This document shows positions 15,900-17,407 of a stretch of DNA of 17,407 nt, in pieces. The position numbers and the translations under genes are program-made. Below the pieces are notes generated by a model. That model did not search any database and was not told where the DNA came from. It was given only the letters and a program-made list of their open reading frames with translations. Origin of the DNA: Buchnera aphidicola (Chaitoregma tattakana) (GTDB taxonomy: Bacteria; Pseudomonadota; Gammaproteobacteria; Enterobacterales; Enterobacteriaceae); NCBI RefSeq assembly GCF_039370165.1, contig NZ_CP134991.1, forward strand, positions 296,116 through 313,522. Direction: 5' to 3'. How positions within the stretch are numbered: the first letter of the stretch is position 1; every line of letters starts with the position of its first letter.

Positions 15900-16333
15900 A
15901 TGAAAAAAATTAAAATAAATCTTAAAAAAAAATATAAAGCACAACACTTTTATCCTAAAAAAAAAAAATATTAAGTTGGTTAAAACTAGTTATTAAAAAA
16001 GATATAGAAATAAGTATTATAATGATAAAAAAAAGTGAAATGAAAAAATTAAACTTTAAATATAAAAATAAAAAAAAAACTACAAATATATTATCATTTT
16101 CATATAATACTATAAATTTTTTAAAAAATAAATTTTTAGGCGAGATAGTAGTATGTAATGAAGTTATATATGAAGAGTCTATACAACAAAAAAAAATATT
16201 AATAGCTCACTGGGCTCATATTATAATACATGGAGTATTACATTTATTAGGATATAATCATAACAAAAAGATGGAAAAACTAGAAAAAAAAATTATGAAA
16301 AATTTAGGATATAAAAATCCATATTATATATAA
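15900..16333 (+). CDS. ybeY: Endoribonuclease YbeY, frame broken at an A12 tract
   Basis: YbeY is a metal-dependent endoribonuclease for 16S rRNA 3' maturation and 70S ribosome quality control. The zinc motif HGVLHLLGYNH is intact in the downstream frame. That frame is open and conserved before its first ATG (16022): it includes SWLKLVI, matching E. coli TWLNAVI. The natural start is ATG 15900 in another frame, encoding MKKIKINL and running to Pro19, then A12 (15957-15968) and a TAA. One extra A joins the frames and puts Pro19 and Trp27 at the same numbers as in E. coli, giving 144 residues (E. coli 155). An internal start would lose a conserved part of the fold. Its place between miaB and ybeX supports the call. 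Confidence 0.88.
15957..15968 (+). other. A12 tract, frame-switch point in ybeY
   Basis: Twelve A directly after the Pro19 codon of ybeY. Read as it stands, the ATG frame ends two codons later at TAA; with thirteen A it continues in register with E. coli YbeY. It is the same lesion and the same correction as at the prfB A11 tract. Confidence 0.75.
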
Positions 16334-16418
16334 AAACATTATAAAATTAATTATAACATTTTAAATTTTATTAATATATAATATATAAAATATTTTCTTA
16401 TCAAACAAAAAATATAAT

Positions 16419-17273
16419 ATGAATTTGAAAAAAGAAAAAAAAAATAATAAAGAAGATAAGAAAGGATTTCTAAATATTTTTAAACAACAATTATTCCATA
16501 GCATTTCAAAGAGTAAAGATGATTTAACATCATTGATAAAAAATTCTAAAAAAAAATCTTCAATAAATAAAAATACTAGAAATATGTTAGGTAGAGTTAT
16601 ACAGACAACAAAAAAAAGAATAAAAGAAATCATGGTACCAAAAATTCATATGATAACTATAAAATCTACAAATAATTTGTTTCAATGTCTTAAAACTATA
16701 GAAAAATATTGTTATTCAAAATTTCCTATAATAAATAAAAAAAACAAAATACAAGGATTTATAACAATAAAAAATCTTATTCCATTTATAAGTAATAAGA
16801 AAAAAAATTTTTCTATAAAAAAAATATTACAGCCTATAATTATAATCCCTGAAAGTAAATATATAGATACCACACTATCTGAACTGAGTTCAAAAAAAAA
16901 TAATATCGCAATAATAATTGATGAATTTGGTACAGTATCTGGATTAATTACTATAAAAGATATTATAAAATTTATAGTTGGAAAAACAGCATATAAATCA
17001 AACGATATAAATAAAAAAAATATTACTAAAGTACAAAAAAAAAAATTCATAGTAGAAGGATTAACAAAAATATTAGATTTTAATAAATATTTTAAGACTG
17101 ATTTAAAAGATTTAGAAATAGATACTATTGGTGGATTAGTTTTAAACTATTTTGGAAAACTACCTAATTTAGGAGAAAAAATAAATATAAAAAATTGTTC
17201 TTTTGAAATAATTGAAACAAATAATATAAGAATAAAAAAAATGAAAGTTATAATTTTAAAAAATATAAGTTAA
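16419..17273 (+). CDS. ybeX: CBS-domain protein YbeX (CorC family)
   Basis: Cytosolic CorC-type protein linked in enterobacteria to magnesium and cobalt handling and to ribosome metabolism. The 284 residues align with E. coli YbeX (292). After a Lys-rich N-terminus comes the KKGFLNIFKQQLFH block, then a pair of CBS domains at roughly 70-190 (KEIMVPKIHMITI, FPIINKKNKIQGFITIKNL, IAIIIDEFGTVSGLITIKDII), and the C-terminal transporter-associated domain with IDTIGGLVLNYFGKLPNLGE. The acidic stretch that follows the second CBS domain in E. coli is replaced here by Lys and Asn. It is 85 bases after ybeY and 47 before leuS; lnt, which follows ybeX in E. coli, is missing. Confidence 0.94.
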   Translation: MNLKKEKKNNKEDKKGFLNIFKQQLFHSISKSKDDLTSLIKNSKKKSSINKNTRNMLGRVIQTTKKRIKEIMVPKIHMITIKSTNNLFQCLKTIEKYCYSKFPIINKKNKIQGFITIKNLIPFISNKKKNFSIKKILQPIIIIPESKYIDTTLSELSSKKNNIAIIIDEFGTVSGLITIKDIIKFIVGKTAYKSNDINKKNITKVQKKKFIVEGLTKILDFNKYFKTDLKDLEIDTIGGLVLNYFGKLPNLGEKINIKNCSFEIIETNNIRIKKMKVIILKNIS

Positions 17274-17320
17274 AATTAATAAAATAAAATTTTTTTAATT
17301 AATTTTTCAAGAGATATATT

Positions 17321-17407
17321 ATGAATGAAGAATATAATCATAAAAAGATAGAGAAAGAAATACAACAATATTGGAAAAAAGAAAACACTTTTCAAGTTCA
17401 TATTAAT
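17321..17407 (+). CDS. leuS: Leucyl-tRNA synthetase, 5' end only
   Basis: The first 29 codons, running off the window. The peptide resembles the E. coli LeuRS N-terminus: the segment KIEKEIQQYWKKENTFQV fits EIESKVQLHWDEKRTFEV. The start is ATG, with AAGAG at 17309-17313, seven bases upstream. Catalytic motifs lie outside the window, so the call rests on this short match and on position: leuS lies a short distance from ybeX in E. coli, and lnt and other genes appear deleted here. It would charge the tRNA-Leu encoded at 2478-2560. Confidence 0.85.
   Translation, partial: MNEEYNHKKIEKEIQQYWKKENTFQVHIN

Noticed and set aside
16022..16333. ybeY as a complete 103-residue gene
   Set aside because: Residues matching YbeY, including the conserved Trp, are encoded in frame before this ATG, and the N-terminus is found in the other frame from 15900.
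16361..17050. Hydrophobic open frames opposite ybeX, and similar antisense frames over other genes
   Set aside because: They are Phe/Leu/Ile-rich mirror images of Lys/Asn-rich coding DNA; the plus-strand genes have clear homology and the antisense frames show no family motif.
1..17407. Reassignment of TGA to tryptophan
   Set aside because: Trp is encoded by TGG throughout and no gene is interrupted by an in-frame TGA; absence of TGA stops alone is not evidence of a code change.
1..17407. CRISPR arrays, insertion sequences, phage genes, toxin-antitoxin or defence modules
   Set aside because: No spaced repeats, transposase motifs or unknown accessory genes were seen; apart from the slippage-site pattern, the window is conserved housekeeping content.

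Overview
The window looks like chromosome from a gammaproteobacterial insect endosymbiont with an extremely reduced, very AT-rich genome, most probably Buchnera aphidicola from a strongly reduced lineage. Three things point there: proteins that align closely with Escherichia coli counterparts but are swollen with Lys, Asn and Ile; a polA cut down to its 5'-3' nuclease domain; and blocks of E. coli gene order stitched together by deletion. The genus call is inference from gene content and order. No mobile element, CRISPR array, phage gene or unknown gene family was found. Every protein gene can be assigned to a known housekeeping or biosynthetic family.

Layout. From 53 to 1564 lies gshA (+), preceded by a 27-base poly(A) run. 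From 1613 to 2689 on the minus strand is a unit running tRNA-Met, tRNA-Leu, tRNA-Gln, rpiA, with a good promoter candidate at 2720-2748. Divergent from it on the plus strand come glnS, eno (overlapping by 13 bp), the polA 5' nuclease and typA, to 8615. ygfZ and gmk (minus, 8618-10229) converge on typA with two bases between the stop codons. prfB, lysS and lysA (plus) follow from 10371 to 14252. After a 275-bp gap come miaB, ybeY, ybeX and the first 29 codons of leuS.

The content is mostly the core of translation: GlnRS with its tRNA-Gln, LysRS, LeuRS, RF2, the GTPase TypA/BipA, the ribosome-linked proteins YbeY and YbeX, the tRNA modifier MiaB and its Fe-S helper YgfZ. Alongside are enolase, ribose-5-phosphate isomerase, guanylate kinase, glutathione synthesis and LysA, the last step of lysine synthesis and so a plausible nutritional gene.

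The main discovery is that two genes, prfB (RF2) and ybeY, are each broken near the 5' end at a poly(A) tract (A11 and A12). In both, the upstream ATG frame aligns with the E. coli N-terminus, the downstream frame carries the rest of the protein, and exactly one additional A joins them in register. The usual prfB +1 programmed frameshift site is gone. Either these genes depend on slippage (RNA polymerase inserting an A, or -1 ribosomal slipping on A-runs), or the assembly under-counts homopolymers. No complete gene in the window ends in TGA (13 TAA, 1 TAG), which makes the RF2 lesion more interesting.
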